Assembly: GCA_914767715.1 (NCBI GenBank)
Contig: OU612072.1
Location: 25,112,001 to 25,172,000, forward strand
Direction of reading: 5' to 3'
Length of the DNA stretch: 60,000 nt
From: Membranipora membranacea
Taxonomy: Eukaryota > Bryozoa > Gymnolaemata > Cheilostomatida > Membraniporidae
The position numbers were made by a program, and so were the translations under genes. Positions within the stretch are counted from its first letter, which is position 1. Every line of letters starts with the position of its first letter. The notes below the pieces were generated by a model. It saw nothing but the letters and a program-made list of their open reading frames with translations. It searched no databases and was not told the origin of the DNA. Shown here in pieces: positions 11,290 through 22,003 of this stretch.

Positions 11290-11900
11290 ATGTTCAATCC
11301 CACTGGGTTGGATATTGATTATCCACCTCCCCGCAATCAGAATGAGGTTCGCAGGCTCATTGGTATGGTTAACTACCTAAGCAAGGTCAGTGGAAGGTTA
11401 GCAGGACTCTGTTGTCCGTTATACTCAGTCATTGGCAAGAAGGCCAAAATATACTGGGGCAGAATGCTTTCGAGTTGATTAAAGTGGAGTTATGCAACAG
11501 CCCAGTGTTGTGTGCATTTGATATGTCCAAAAGAGATCGTATGTCAGCCGATGCTAGCAAGCGTTCGATTGGTGCTGCGTTGCTCCAGGAATCTAGTGAA
11601 GATATCTGGCAACCAGTGGAGTATGCCTCTCGTAAGATGACTAATACTGATGTACCACCGATGGTGGAGATAGAGGCTCTGGCCATCACATGGGCTTGTG
11701 AGAAGTTATGTTATCTGATAGGTCGAAAGTTCGAAGTTGAGACGGACCATAAACCCTTGGTGCAAATTCTAGGTGTAAAAGATCTGTCTGATCTACCACC
11801 GCGGTGTAAAAAAGGATCAAAATGCGGATGATGAAGTGTGGATTTGAAATATTTTATACTCCTGGTGTCAAGACGTTTGTAGCTGATATCACACAAGAAC
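11290..11900 (+). pseudogene. Inverted fragment of a second gypsy copy (RT/RNase H)
   Basis: Frames at 11290-11478 and 11412-11831 read PPPRNQNEVRRLIGMVNYLS, then DMSKRDRMSADASKRSIGAA, then ALAITWACEKL and DHKPLVQILG. This is the RT connection and RNase H portion of the same family as the - strand copy at 7.9-8.5 kb. The nucleotide sequences are closely alike by eye. A frameshift falls near 11460 and the copy ends about 11900 without integrase. It lies in opposite orientation, upstream of the - strand gag. Confidence 0.85.
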
Positions 11901-12518
11901 TAGTTGCTCAGAAACACTAGGCACACCCCAGTACCTTATAGCAATACACAAATGCAATGCAAGCAATGTAAACTCTACACAAACTGCAAAACTATTCTCT
12001 AGGATGTTTTTTAGAAAATAAGTTTTTAGGCAATATTATGCAAAAATCTCCAGCAGAACCGGTTTTTGATTCGGTTAGGTTCGTTTGATTGGTACTTGCC
12101 GTGTATTCAACTTACATGTATTGATGTATGAGTGTTCCTAGCTCCCTAGTTCTGCATGTAAGTTAGTAAGTGTCTCTCTCTATCTTCTTCTCTCTTAGTC
12201 CACGATTATTCTAATACCCCCTCTCTCGCGCATCCGGATATAGATCCCTTATGCTAATATCCGGTTCCACCACAGTACTAAGCACTTCCCAATCTCCTAC
12301 ACCTAATCACATACACCTCAACACCTATTGCATCTATTCTACACCTAACTATTGTGTGTTACTTGTGCAAAACTCCCTAAACTCCTCCTCGACACTTCAC
12401 CTAAAACGCCTTTCCTCTCCTCAACACGTCACCTATTTTCTCCTCTCCTAACACCAACACCTTTGCCACCTCACTTCTCCTCTCCTGTTACACCTCGCCT
12501 CTCCTTATTGATCACAAC

Positions 12519-12920
12519 CACTTCTGACACCATGTAAAGAAGCCAGGGGTTCCTACTGGGCCAGGATTGGCAGCAATGATCAGTGAAAAAAGTTGCGATA
12601 AACTCTGAGTAGTATTTCATAGTTCAACTTACCATGAAGGTTACAACCAAGAGTGATTCTTCCCAGATAGTGGTGACGTAGTACCCAGGGAGTTAGCTCA
12701 GCACTTAATAGTACTCAATAGTAGGAGTAGAATCTGGAAGCAGGTATACTTTAGATTGTATTCAGTGTAGCGCTCCAGATATGGTGTTGTGTAGTGAGCT
12801 AGTCAGACTACTCCACACACGCCTGTCCATGCCCAACAAGTACAGATCATCTGTCCAAGTGTGTCAAGAAATGGAGGTGTGAGGATCCCGTCCTCTGCAC
12901 ACCTCTGTATCAAAATACAA
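12519..12920 (-). other. Candidate gypsy primer-binding site and 5' LTR
   Basis: On the - strand, TACA is followed at once by TGGTGTCAGAAGTGG (12532-12518), the layout expected of an LTR end (CA) and a tRNA primer-binding site. In + coordinates the LTR would start TGTAAAGAAGCC at 12533. Its outer edge near 12.9 kb was not located, and no second LTR was found. The stretch between this site and gag (about 12520-12250) is purine-rich on the - strand, with repeated GGAGAGGAGAA-like motifs, as in an untranslated leader. Confidence 0.4.
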
Positions 12921-13850
12921 TCAATACCAATACATCTCATTTCAATTTATCAGCCATTTCTAGATCATACTGTACTAGACTGAAGACTGTTGGTGACAGA
13001 TCCTTTCTTTATTTCCATCGGATCTCTCTTGAACTGTTTATCAGAATTATTTATATCAACTTAAGCTTCTTCAAAGGCAACAATAGCATATGTTCCATAG
13101 TTCTTATCCTGTGATTTAACTTCTAATTCCGTAATTTTATTGGTGCTAATAGTGCATATATGTAGATGTAGATTCGGATCTACCAAGTCAGTCTGCAGTC
13201 TACCTCACCCAAGCACGACCAGCCAAATTCTTGATCTTTTCTGCGCAGGAGTCTCTGCAGAAAAGTTAACTATTTCACATCTACTTCGCCAATTTGTCAG
13301 CTTGGCACTCCTGTTCACTGTTTCAAGATACCATGATCTTGCCCTCACACTGTTGGCCATTCAAGTTAGTTGCATGGGTATGATAATCCATGAGTGTGGT
13401 CTCAGGACAAATGTATGTCCTTTCTTGGGGTCATGTACTTTTTTCTGCCACTCATGTATTTCTTCTCCTATGACTGATGGATAAAAAGTTAGACAGTTAC
13501 GATCCCGGTTGGTGTCTTCCACATAATTGGTGAAATTTCTGTGTTAAGTTTCCTTTTGCTGAGTTTGCCATTAGCTCCAAAATCTTTTTTTTTTCCCCAT
13601 TGCGTTACATGCAAACTATGGTGACTGCCAACCTATAGCTCGCTATAAAAACTTTCAATCCTTTTTTTAGACACTCTTCCACTCTTCACTTATTTCAGAC
13701 TATGGTGTGATTTAGGTTTCTGGGATTTGCATTGTGCTCCAACAAATCATTGACTGAAACCTGCTGTGGTTATCCATAAATAGGAGGGATACAATTTCAA
13801 CTCTTGTATCAGCTCACTTATATGTAACCTTTTGGATAATAAACCGAGAT
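12921..13850. other. Non-coding stretch without recognised features
   Basis: AT-rich sequence. The 114-codon ORF at 13140-13484 shows no motif or splice context, and I do not treat it as a gene. Confidence 0.4.
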
Positions 13851-14720
13851 TGGCGATCCTCAAGGTACCATACTGGAATCAATTATATGGCTCTTGTATT
13901 CCAAGGACCTGGCTGCGAATGGCTGTAACAACACCAATGCTGACGATACAATATTTTACACCTCTGTTGTTAACCTCAGCCAAACGTTAGCAGTAGCTCC
14001 CGACACAACGATGAGCCGCGGATAATAACATGCAGCCGAATTCTGAAAAGGCTGGGGTCATCAACACCAACCTTAGCTATAGGTTGAAGTATGAGCAAGA
14101 TGTAGTGATTCATGATCCCCAAGTGCTTACACAAATACCATAGAGTTTTTATTGATAATAAGCTATCTTCCAACAAACATGTAGATATTTTAGTTACAAA
14201 GTGCAACTCTAGACTTTTTCTTACGAAGAAACTTAAGGCTATTGGTTTGGAAGAGCAGGGATTATTGAGGTTTTGTTTGACTAACAGGTCAATACTTGGC
14301 TATGCTGCTCCAGCCTAGTATTTTCTTTTAGGATATCACAACTATGAAAGGCTAGAAAAAATCCAAGGCTGCTCTGAAGATTGTTAAGTCTGACCTTGAA
14401 TATGAGCAAAGACTCGAATGTTTAAACATTCCGAGGCTCTGTGACTTCCTTTTTGGCATTTCCTATGCCAATTTTCTTAACATTTTCCCTCCCCCTCCCG
14501 AGTCCCACCCTCTCTCTAGTAAGTTGATTTTAACGATTCTACCAGAACAAATTCTAGAGCTAAATGTATTTTTAAACCCAAGCTATGTCGTACCGAAAAA
14601 CGATGTTTTTTTATTATTTACTAGGACAACAGACTGATTTACAAGGAATAACCTCTCATTTTAAAACTTTTTTCAGCATACATGCCACACCATCGCATTG
14701 TATTCATTACCATTGCCTTT
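13850..14720 (+). pseudogene. Degenerate non-LTR retrotransposon fragment (RT 3' part)
   Basis: The frame at 14112-14318 reads NKLSSNKHVDILVTKCNSRL, then KLKAIGLEE, then ILGYAAPA. The next frames contain YERLEKIQ, DLEYEQRLECLNIPRLCDF and SYANFLN. These match in order the region after the RT domain of CR1/Jockey-type LINEs. The intact copy at 22.0-24.7 kb has the corresponding VTLDSHLTFSEHV, ITYSAPAW and ELEKIQKLALRI. Many stops and a frameshift make it a relic. Earlier RT motifs are not preserved. Confidence 0.65.
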
Positions 14721-15788
14721 GATGATGACTGAATGAAATAGACTAAATACAATTGAAATCCATTCCAATCAGACTATTGCATCATTAATGACCTAAGGGG
14801 TGTTTTCATTGTTTGTGTTCTTATTGTCTTTTCCTAATACCCTTATAACTGGCCCCAATAAGCTTGAAGGCTGTATGGGGCAGGGACCCTATACCTAAAA
14901 TTGCCTGCCGGAACCGGCTACGCTTTTTTGAAGAGGCAGCAGAACATCTTTATGCTGCTTGTGGTAGACCTCCTGTATTTATAGCCTGATCCGAACCGAC
15001 ATGGCTAGAATGAAAAGCTTGCCCATGCCAATCAGAAATGATGTTTGGCGCTAGGATTCAAACCTAGATAATTTCATCACTAGTCCCAACCCATCACTGT
15101 CAGACCACTCCTTAATCTTCCAAAGAGATGAGAGTTTGTTTTCAATCAAGGATCCTTATCTTCTTTTTTTTTTGCCAAGGGACCATAAGGCAACGATTTT
15201 AAGGGGTTGCTATTGCTGTGCTGCAGAGATAAACAAAGTCACAAGGCTATCTTGCAGGCCAATGCCGACAACTTTTTCACATCATAAAACTCGGAATATC
15301 TGACTTTCTGCTTGGGTTTGCAGAAATTCAGAATTGGAGAGACTTGGTTTTGGTCACCATGCCAATATTCTCTGATACCGTCAAATAAATGACAGCCTCA
15401 AATCAGTAGTATATCCCAGTGGAAGCATTTTGATCCTTCAACTAAACTTTTTTCTTCAATCACTGTCTGCCGAAGACTTCTCACTAGACTGCCCTCGTCC
15501 ATAATTCGCCAGGACATCATTTTGTGTGTTTTATGAACAATTTGCTTTGCTGCTCAATAGACTTTCTATTGTCATTCCATATTTGGTTGCCTGAAAGTAG
15601 GCGGATGGAAAAATATGACCGAGGGACTGTCTCACAACTTTCTAGTATGTGTCTTTCAGAAGGATATATCATCATTGAGATGGTTAAGAGGTTGTGAGGT
15701 GGTAAGAGGTAACTGAGTTAGTCCCTGCAATGTCACACATGAATTTGAGATGCCCTGCGTTCCAATCCTGTCCTGGGGTCCCAATCCT
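14721..15788. other. Non-coding stretch without recognised features
   Basis: No ORF or repeat here could be supported. Homopolymer runs such as the T tract near 15165 and scattered short ORFs are the only structure seen. Confidence 0.4.
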
Positions 15789-16520
15789 GGGGTCACAGCA
15801 ATGGGCCATGTAAGGCCAATAACCCTCACACGTATGCTGTGTTTCATAGGGTGGCAATGGTGGATTGGAATGTGCTGTGGGATGAGAGAACACAACTCCG
15901 AGTAGTGAATAGTGGCCCATCTAATTAGCGCCATCGACCTGTTCTTTTTTGGGGATGGTGAGATGGCGCAATCGGTTAGCGCGCTTGCTATTCACTGCCA
16001 GGCGATTAGTGCCGCAGGAGTTGTGGGTTCGAGTCCCACTGGGGGAGCTTTTATTGTTGATTGTTCCAGCCCCCAGCACCCTTGGGTGTATACCTCTCCT
16101 GTGTACTTGTCTACTGACTGACTCATGGAAAGACATGTGACAGCATGGAAAGACACGCTGACAAGCTGGAAAGACAGCTAAACCTACTACAAGGGGTCCC
16201 AGCAATGGACCATATAAGGCCAATAACCCTAACACGTACAATGTGTTTCATAGGGTGGCAATGGTGGATTTGAATGTGCTGTGGGATGAGAGAACACAAC
16301 TCCGAGTAGTGAATAGCGGGCTATCTAATTAGCGCCATCGACCCATTCTTGTTTGGGGATGGTGAGATGGCGCAATCGGTTAGCGCGCTTGCTATTCACT
16401 GCCAGGCGATTAGTGCCGCAGGAGTTGTGGGTTCTCGAGTCCCACTGGGGAGCTTTCATTGTTCATTTTTCCATCCCCCAGCACCCTCGGGTGTATACCT
16501 CTCTCACTCTACTGACTACC
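15789..16520 (+). repeat. Tandem pair of tRNA-derived SINE-like units
   Basis: Two copies about 330 bp long begin at 15789 and 16193, offset by exactly 404 bases. Each carries a pol III A box (TGGCGCAATCGG at 15964 and 16368) and a B box near GGTTCGAGTCC (16026 in copy 1). In copy 1 the D-arm GCGC/GCGC and the T-arm GTGGG/CCCAC pair fully. No acceptor stem pairs, so this is not a functional tRNA. In copy 2 two extra bases (TC) break the B box and T loop. The spacer at 16120-16192 has short GGAAAGACA repeats. Confidence 0.75.
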
Positions 16521-17363
16521 GCAATAAAACCCGGAGAAGTTTATTACAGCACGTGTAAATTTAACTGGCATTCACGGCAGACAAATACCCGCCTAAGTTT
16601 TCGGCGTTGTGCTCAGTTCAATTGTTACCGTAAACCAAGATCTGATGACATGTACACGTACAGTGTTGGCCTCAGAGAAAATATACTGGTATGCGTGCAG
16701 GTACTTGTGTGGGTTTTAGCAATGGATGGCCCAAGGTGTGCTCTGGTATGCTTGAGAACAACATGGATCCGGTAGCCTCCCTTATGTTAAGGCTATCCTT
16801 GTGAGGTTGTCAAGAGAGAATGCAAAACTGGGATCACATTTGTGAGGCCGCCACGAGTGATTGTGAGACGTTCATGAGGTGTTGTAGCACTGACATGACC
16901 AGTTGTGGGCCATTAGGGCAAGCCTGCTGTAATAAATCAGTATTATTGTTGTTGTCCAGAACCACTGACCCTGAAGCCCAACCCAAGTATTTCCATAAAG
17001 GCTGTGAGGTTTTCACGAAAGTATGCAAATCTGGGAGGCCCTGACTGTCACTGCGAGGCTTTCAGGATGGTTGCTGGGGCTTTCAAGACCAGTAGGGCCT
17101 TTCATTTGTCAAACCAATGTCAATCAAGTCAAAAGTCAAACCTTACAATCTACTTTACTATAGTATTATCTGTTCTAGTTTGTCCTTATACTGTTTTCAA
17201 CCACATACCTTCAACGTATGAACGTCGCCTCTGCTTGTCAGATTAGACGGATAACCAGAGCAAGACCATATTATAGACAAAGTCACTTTGCATAGTTCAG
17301 ATCTCTCCTCATGCACACATATTATATTGTTATCATCATTCACTCATTTTAGCTGAAGTTACG
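16521..17363. other. Non-coding stretch upstream of the membrane-protein gene
   Basis: No gene is supported. It should hold the promoter and 5' UTR of the gene starting at 17364, but no clear TATA box was found. Confidence 0.35.
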
Positions 17364-17555
17364 ATGGGGAATGCGCTACTACTTCTTTTCTTGGCTGGTT
17401 TATCCTCTGTTGTTTCATTACCAACACTGCGGACTACGTCATCTCAGTCGTCTTCAAAAGTGATCACCAGCAGTCAAAGCTTAATGACAACAACAGGAAT
17501 AAGTACAACAGCTGAGATTCTGTCAACGATCGTCAAATCAACTTTACAAACCACG
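17364..17555 (+). CDS. Signal-peptide and Ser/Thr-rich ectodomain exon of a putative membrane protein
   Basis: The ATG at 17364 opens a 64-codon exon ending at a GTGAGC donor in phase 0. The product starts with a clear secretory signal (MGNALLLLFLAGLSSVVS). A stretch dominated by Ser and Thr follows (LRTTSSQSSSKVITSS), as in mucin-like, O-glycosylated ectodomains. The only downstream + strand exon with a matching phase-0 acceptor and suitable content is at 30938. It begins with TYNTTTESEDQ and contains a transmembrane helix. Joining them gives 454 residues, although exons between could exist. The exon is convincing; its partner is inferred. Confidence 0.55.
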
Positions 17556-18462
17556 GTGAGCTCCATTCATTTTGCTTTTCATGCTTAACGTCTACATCTC
17601 AATGCATAGGCTATAATTTGGGTTCTAGCTGATTCTGGTACTCCAATCAGTTTATTAGCTTGAATCTCACATTGTAGTTCTATAGCAACTACACAGAACT
17701 ACACAGCTACCTGCCTTAGCGGTGATGACACCGAATTAACTTGACCAATAAGATAGAGAATACAGTAGAAAGCACACTGCTCACCAGTATTGACTGTATA
17801 TTTTGATATTTAGAAGGATCAGTTTTGTGCTTTTGCCTTCGCTTCCCATTCCTTAAAGGGCAACCAAAGTTTCAAACAACTTCTCATTGATGGCCATTGA
17901 TTAAAAGCAGATTGCACCTTCTGCATGGAGAAAAAGACAAAATATAATTCGGATGATTGTTATGCCAGAATTCTTGTTAAACAATTCATCCATCAGGCAC
18001 TCAAACTCAGCTAAAATAGAATACCACAGAGCAGTTTCCTGTTCCTGTTATTATTTAGCCTGTGCTCCATCATCATTACAGCAATGTCTTGGAACCTCCC
18101 CTAAACCGAAGTGTTACCCAGCTTAGAGTCAGCAACTAGTTAGAGTTTTGCATCGCGTAATGCACAAAGCTGATGCTGACTAGCACATTATTTACTACCC
18201 ATTAATGCATTGCTGCGAAACCTTGGTTGCCCTTTAACAATTAAAACGAGCTGACTTCATTGTTTGAATAAAATCACCTTGGTAACATGATGCTTGCAAT
18301 ACTTTCTTTGTTGTACCGTGAACACCCAAACACTCAAAAAATGGATATTATTAAACTTCGTTTTGGTCATAAAGATTTTTTTTATGATATTAATATGTTC
18401 ATTAACAACATCACTGAAATTATGATCATCCGAATGTTCCAAAACAAGCAAAAGAATCGGTT
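17556..18462. other. Intronic non-coding stretch
   Basis: No ORF or repeat is supported. It lies between the signal-peptide exon and the left edge of the repeat domain. Confidence 0.4.
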
Positions 18463-18530
18463 CTATGACAAATAGACCGCAAGACAAATGGACCACAAGA
18501 CAACTGGACCGCAACTGGACATCATGGTGA
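18463..18530 (+). repeat. Left terminal array of a ~16-bp unit
   Basis: Three units of the type GACAAATGGACCACAA lie side by side, followed at once by CTGGACATCATGGTGATT, the start of the longer repeat. The same arrangement occurs inverted at 30693-30802. Confidence 0.75.
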
Positions 18531-19203
18531 TTTACTATAGCTAGAGGCCCAAAATTTGGCACATATAGTCCATGGCATAGTATTAGTTGATAAAGAAAAA
18601 AGAATCTCATAAAAAAACTTTTTTTTTCAATAATAGCTCTGAAAACCTCATTTTTCGGAGAAAAAATTGGAAAAAAACTGGACCACATCTGGACCTCATG
18701 ATGAAGTACTGTAGCTAGAGGTCTGCAACTTACCACACATAGTCGATGGCATCGTAATAGTTGAAAAAGCAAAGAAATCTGCAAAAAAAGCTTTTATTTT
18801 TGATAAATAGCTCTGCTAGCCTCATTTTTTTGGGTAAACTTGGAAAAAACTGGACCACAACTGGAGCTCATGGTGATATACTTTAGCTATATGTCTGTAA
18901 CTCACCACACATAGTCAATGGCATAGTATAAGTTGATATAGCAAAATAAATCAGTCAGAAAGCTTTTAATTTTCACAATTAGCTCTGACATCCTCATTTT
19001 TGGGTAAACTTGGGAAAAAAACTGAACTATAGCTAGAGGTGTGAAACTTGGTACAAATATTTATTAACACAGTATTCGTCCCTCTAGCAAAACAATTTCA
19101 TAAAAAGTTTATGGTTTTCAGAAAAAGCTTTGAAAAAGTCTGCTGTTCGGTTATAAATATACCTGAAAAACTGGACCTCATGGTGATGTACAATAGCTAG
19201 AGG
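18505..19203 (+). repeat. Diverged 165-185-bp tandem repeat units
   Basis: Units are marked by a shared core, CTGGACCTCATGGTGAT followed by TATAGCTAGAGG, at about 18510, 18690, 18862 and 19172, with a truncated one near 19020. Each also has an AT-rich AAAAAGCTTTT stretch and a CCTCATTTTTGGGT-like segment. Copies differ considerably, so the array is old. Related units continue at 21590-21884, 24984-25215 and 25900-26650. Confidence 0.75.
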
Positions 19204-19665
19204 TGTATGTATGTATGTATGTATGTATGTATGTATGTATGTATGTATGTATGTATGTATGTATGTTTGTATGTATGTATGTATGTATGTATGTATGTAT
19301 GTATGTATGTATGTATGTATGTATGTATGTATGTATGTATGTATGTATGTATGTATGTATGTATGTATGTATGTATGTATGTATGTATGTATGTATGTAT
19401 GTATGTATGTATGTATGTATGTATGTATGTATGTATGTATGTATGTATGTATGTATGTATGTATGTATGTATGTATGTATGTATGTATGTATGTATGTAT
19501 GTATGTATGTATGTATGTATGTATGTATGTATGTATGTATGTATGTATGTATGTATGTATGTATGTATGTATGTATGTATGTATGTATGTATGTATGTAT
19601 GTATGTATGTATGTATGTATGTATGTATGTATGTATGTATGTATGTATGTATGTATGTATGTATG

Positions 19666-19743
<78 letters not shown>

Positions 19744-19970
19744 TGTATGTATGTATGTATGTATGTATGTATGTATGTATGTATGTATGTATGTATGTAT
19801 GTATGTATGTATGTATGTATGTATGTATGTATGTATGTATGTATGTATGTATGTATGTATGTATGTATGTATGTATGTATGTATGTATGTATGTATGTAT
19901 GTATGTATGTATGTATGTATGTATGTATGTATGTATGTATGTATGTATGTACGTACGTATGTATGTATTG
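19204..19970 (+). repeat. Long (TATG)n microsatellite with an internal (TAAG)n block
   Basis: A nearly pure TATG tetranucleotide array of about 767 bp, with a TAAG block of about 12 copies at 19694-19742 and single variants (TTTG near 19266, TACG near 19950). It starts inside a 165-185-bp unit (after AGCTAGAGG). The long MYVC and THIHTYI reading frames are products of the repeat and not genes. Confidence 0.97.
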
Positions 19971-20113
19971 TCACAGGAAGAGAAATAAGAACGTTTATGT
20001 GTTGCTCTGTAAAAATATTCTCTAAAAGTAAGCTCAGTTTGATTGTACTGTAAAAAATATGGATATAAAACGATATATGGAATAAAATTGTATATAAAAA
20101 TTACACTTCAAAT

Positions 20114-21540
20114 CTATTTACGAAAAACTGTGTTTAAATACCTGACGGAGTGGGCCCTAAAACAATTTGAGCGTAGCTGAGTTTGTTGTTTTATTGCCTG
20201 AAACCGGCCTGATGGAAGCGTCGTTAATGTTAGCACTGGATCGGAATTGTTGCCAGCAACCATTCTCAGGCTCTTGGTTTTCAGTTTATGTGCATATAGG
20301 TCTTGTGTATTAATAAAAGATTGACCGCCTGCTAGGTATTCTGCAGTACTGATAAGATGTTTTAGTCTTCGATGAGAGTCTGATTTGAGATGTTTAAAGA
20401 CTACCACTAGATTGTAGCTGATAACACTTTCTATAAAAGATGTGTAACGCGTTCGTATGATTTTCTCGTTTATGCCTAGATATTAGAGCTTGGCAAGTCG
20501 GTGAGGTCTGCTGCGAGCCTTCTTGATCCTTGGTCCTCTCGGTATTAAGTGTAAAGTCTAGTTTATTGGATTACACTGTGCCAGATAGGTGAAGGAGATC
20601 ACAACATCGATGTTAGTATTGTTGATGACTAGTGACGGCGCTGGCACAGAGTTACCTCTTACATTGCCGAATACAAGCTCCTTCGTTTTCATGGCATTGA
20701 GAAGAAGGTCGTTGGAGAAGCACCAGTTTTCTAGATCTTATAACTTTGTTGGTGTTGTTTCCGAAAGATATTCTAGTAGAACTGTGTCGTCAGCATATTT
20801 TATTACAGTTGTTGAGTGATGGACTAAAGGCATCTGTGCCACATACATAGAGAACAGGAACGGACTCAGGACACAGCCCTGTGGACTTCCTGTTGAAGTC
20901 AGTCAGGAAACTATAAACCCAATTAACTATGTTTGGATGGAAGTCATAGTCACTGAGCTTATCTGTGAGTAATTTTGGATTGATGGTATTGAAGGCACTT
21001 GTATAATCGATGAATAGAGCTCTGACATGGTTCCAGATGTTCACTGATTTTGTCAATCAAAGTGATAAGAGTGTCTTCAGTCGACCTATTTGGTTTGTAC
21101 GCAAACTGTGATGAGTCATTCAGCTTTGGTGACATTCTTTTGATAACTAGTTTTCCAGGCAATTTACCGACAATCGATGTTAGAGCTATCGGTTTCAAGT
21201 CTTTAGGTTCGTTTGCACCAGCACATTTAGGTATGGGTTTGATACTTGCCATCTTCCACACTGTAGGCATGCATCCCTGTTTGATCGACATGTTGAACAG
21301 GTCAGTGAGTGGTCGAGCAAGGGTTGCGCTGATGATTTGAGTAGACGGGCTGTGATATTATCTGGCCCTGGGCTCTTGTTCAGTTTGATGCCGCACAGAG
21401 TAGAATACACTTCGTCAAAACTAAAAAACTCATCGCAATATGGCAAAAGAGATGGTAAAACAGGTACATCACATGGCTTATCAAATCTATTAAAAAACTG
21501 ATTCAAAATGTTTGCATCGAGAGAGCACCCTTTCACATTG
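20114..21540 (-). pseudogene. Degenerate CR1-like LINE reverse transcriptase
   Basis: Read leftward from 21536, successive frames carry the RT blocks in order: NKSPGPDNITARLL, WKMASIKPIPK, KDLKPIALTSIVGKL, FAYKPNRSTEDTL, LFIDYTSAFNTI, IKYADDTVLLEYL and finally SDSHRRLKHLISTA with SFINTQDLYAH near 20120-20400. YADD is the RT catalytic motif. At least four frameshifts or stops separate the blocks. No endonuclease is found upstream, so this is a 5'-truncated dead copy. It sits inside the 165-185-bp repeat domain. Confidence 0.85.
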
Positions 21541-21589
21541 GACTTGATTTATTTGACATATTTATTGATAGTCTATGTCTCATTAGCAA

Positions 21590-21884
21590 AAAATATTAAA
21601 GAAAAAGCTTTTGGTTTTCAGAAAAAGCTTTGAAAACGTCTGCTTGTGGGTTAAATGTAAATGACAAACTGGACATCATGGCGATGAAGTATAGCTAGAG
21701 GTGTGAAACTTGTAAAAAAATTTTATTAACACAGTATTAGTCCTTTGAGAAAAAGGAATTCCGTGAAAAGCTTTTGTTTTTCTGAAAAAAAGCTTGGAAA
21801 CCTATGTTTATAATTCAAATACGTATGAAAAACTGGACCTCATGGTGAGGTTCAATAGCAAGATGTCTGAAACTTGGTACACAT
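21590..21884 (+). repeat. 165-185-bp repeat units left of the hAT-like insertion
   Basis: Two units are recognised by CTGGACATCATGGCGATG (about 21668) and CTGGACCTCATGGTGAGG (about 21832), followed by GAAACTTG. The second is interrupted at 21884 by the insertion and resumes at 24976. Confidence 0.7.
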
Positions 21885-21924
21885 CAGTGGCGTATATCAG
21901 CACTCACGGCCCACGGATTTCCGT

Positions 21925-22003
21925 GAGTGGCAGAATAGCTCAGTGTGTAGAGCGTCCGCCTAATAATCACTGTTATCAAGATTGTTGTGGGTTCGAATCC
22001 CAT
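21925..22003 (+). repeat. tRNA-like (pol III) segment upstream of the LINE
   Basis: It has an A box-like TAGCTCAGTGTGTAGAGCG and a B box GGTTCGAATCCCA. The D-arm AGCTC/GAGC(G) and T-arm GTGGG/CCCAT pair well. No acceptor stem pairs, so it is a tRNA-derived repeat head and not a tRNA gene. Confidence 0.65.

Noticed and set aside
13140-13484. 114-codon ORF as a gene
   Set aside because: No recognisable motif, no splice or promoter context; length is expected by chance in non-coding DNA.
15955-16045. Functional tRNA gene
   Set aside because: A and B boxes and T-arm are good, but no acceptor stem pairs and the anticodon region is abnormally long; better read as tRNA-derived repeat.
19084-20053. 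Long open frames coding MYVC and THIHTYI repeats on both strands
   Set aside because: They are produced by the TATG microsatellite, which is open in every frame. No start context, splice sites or flanking coding sequence.
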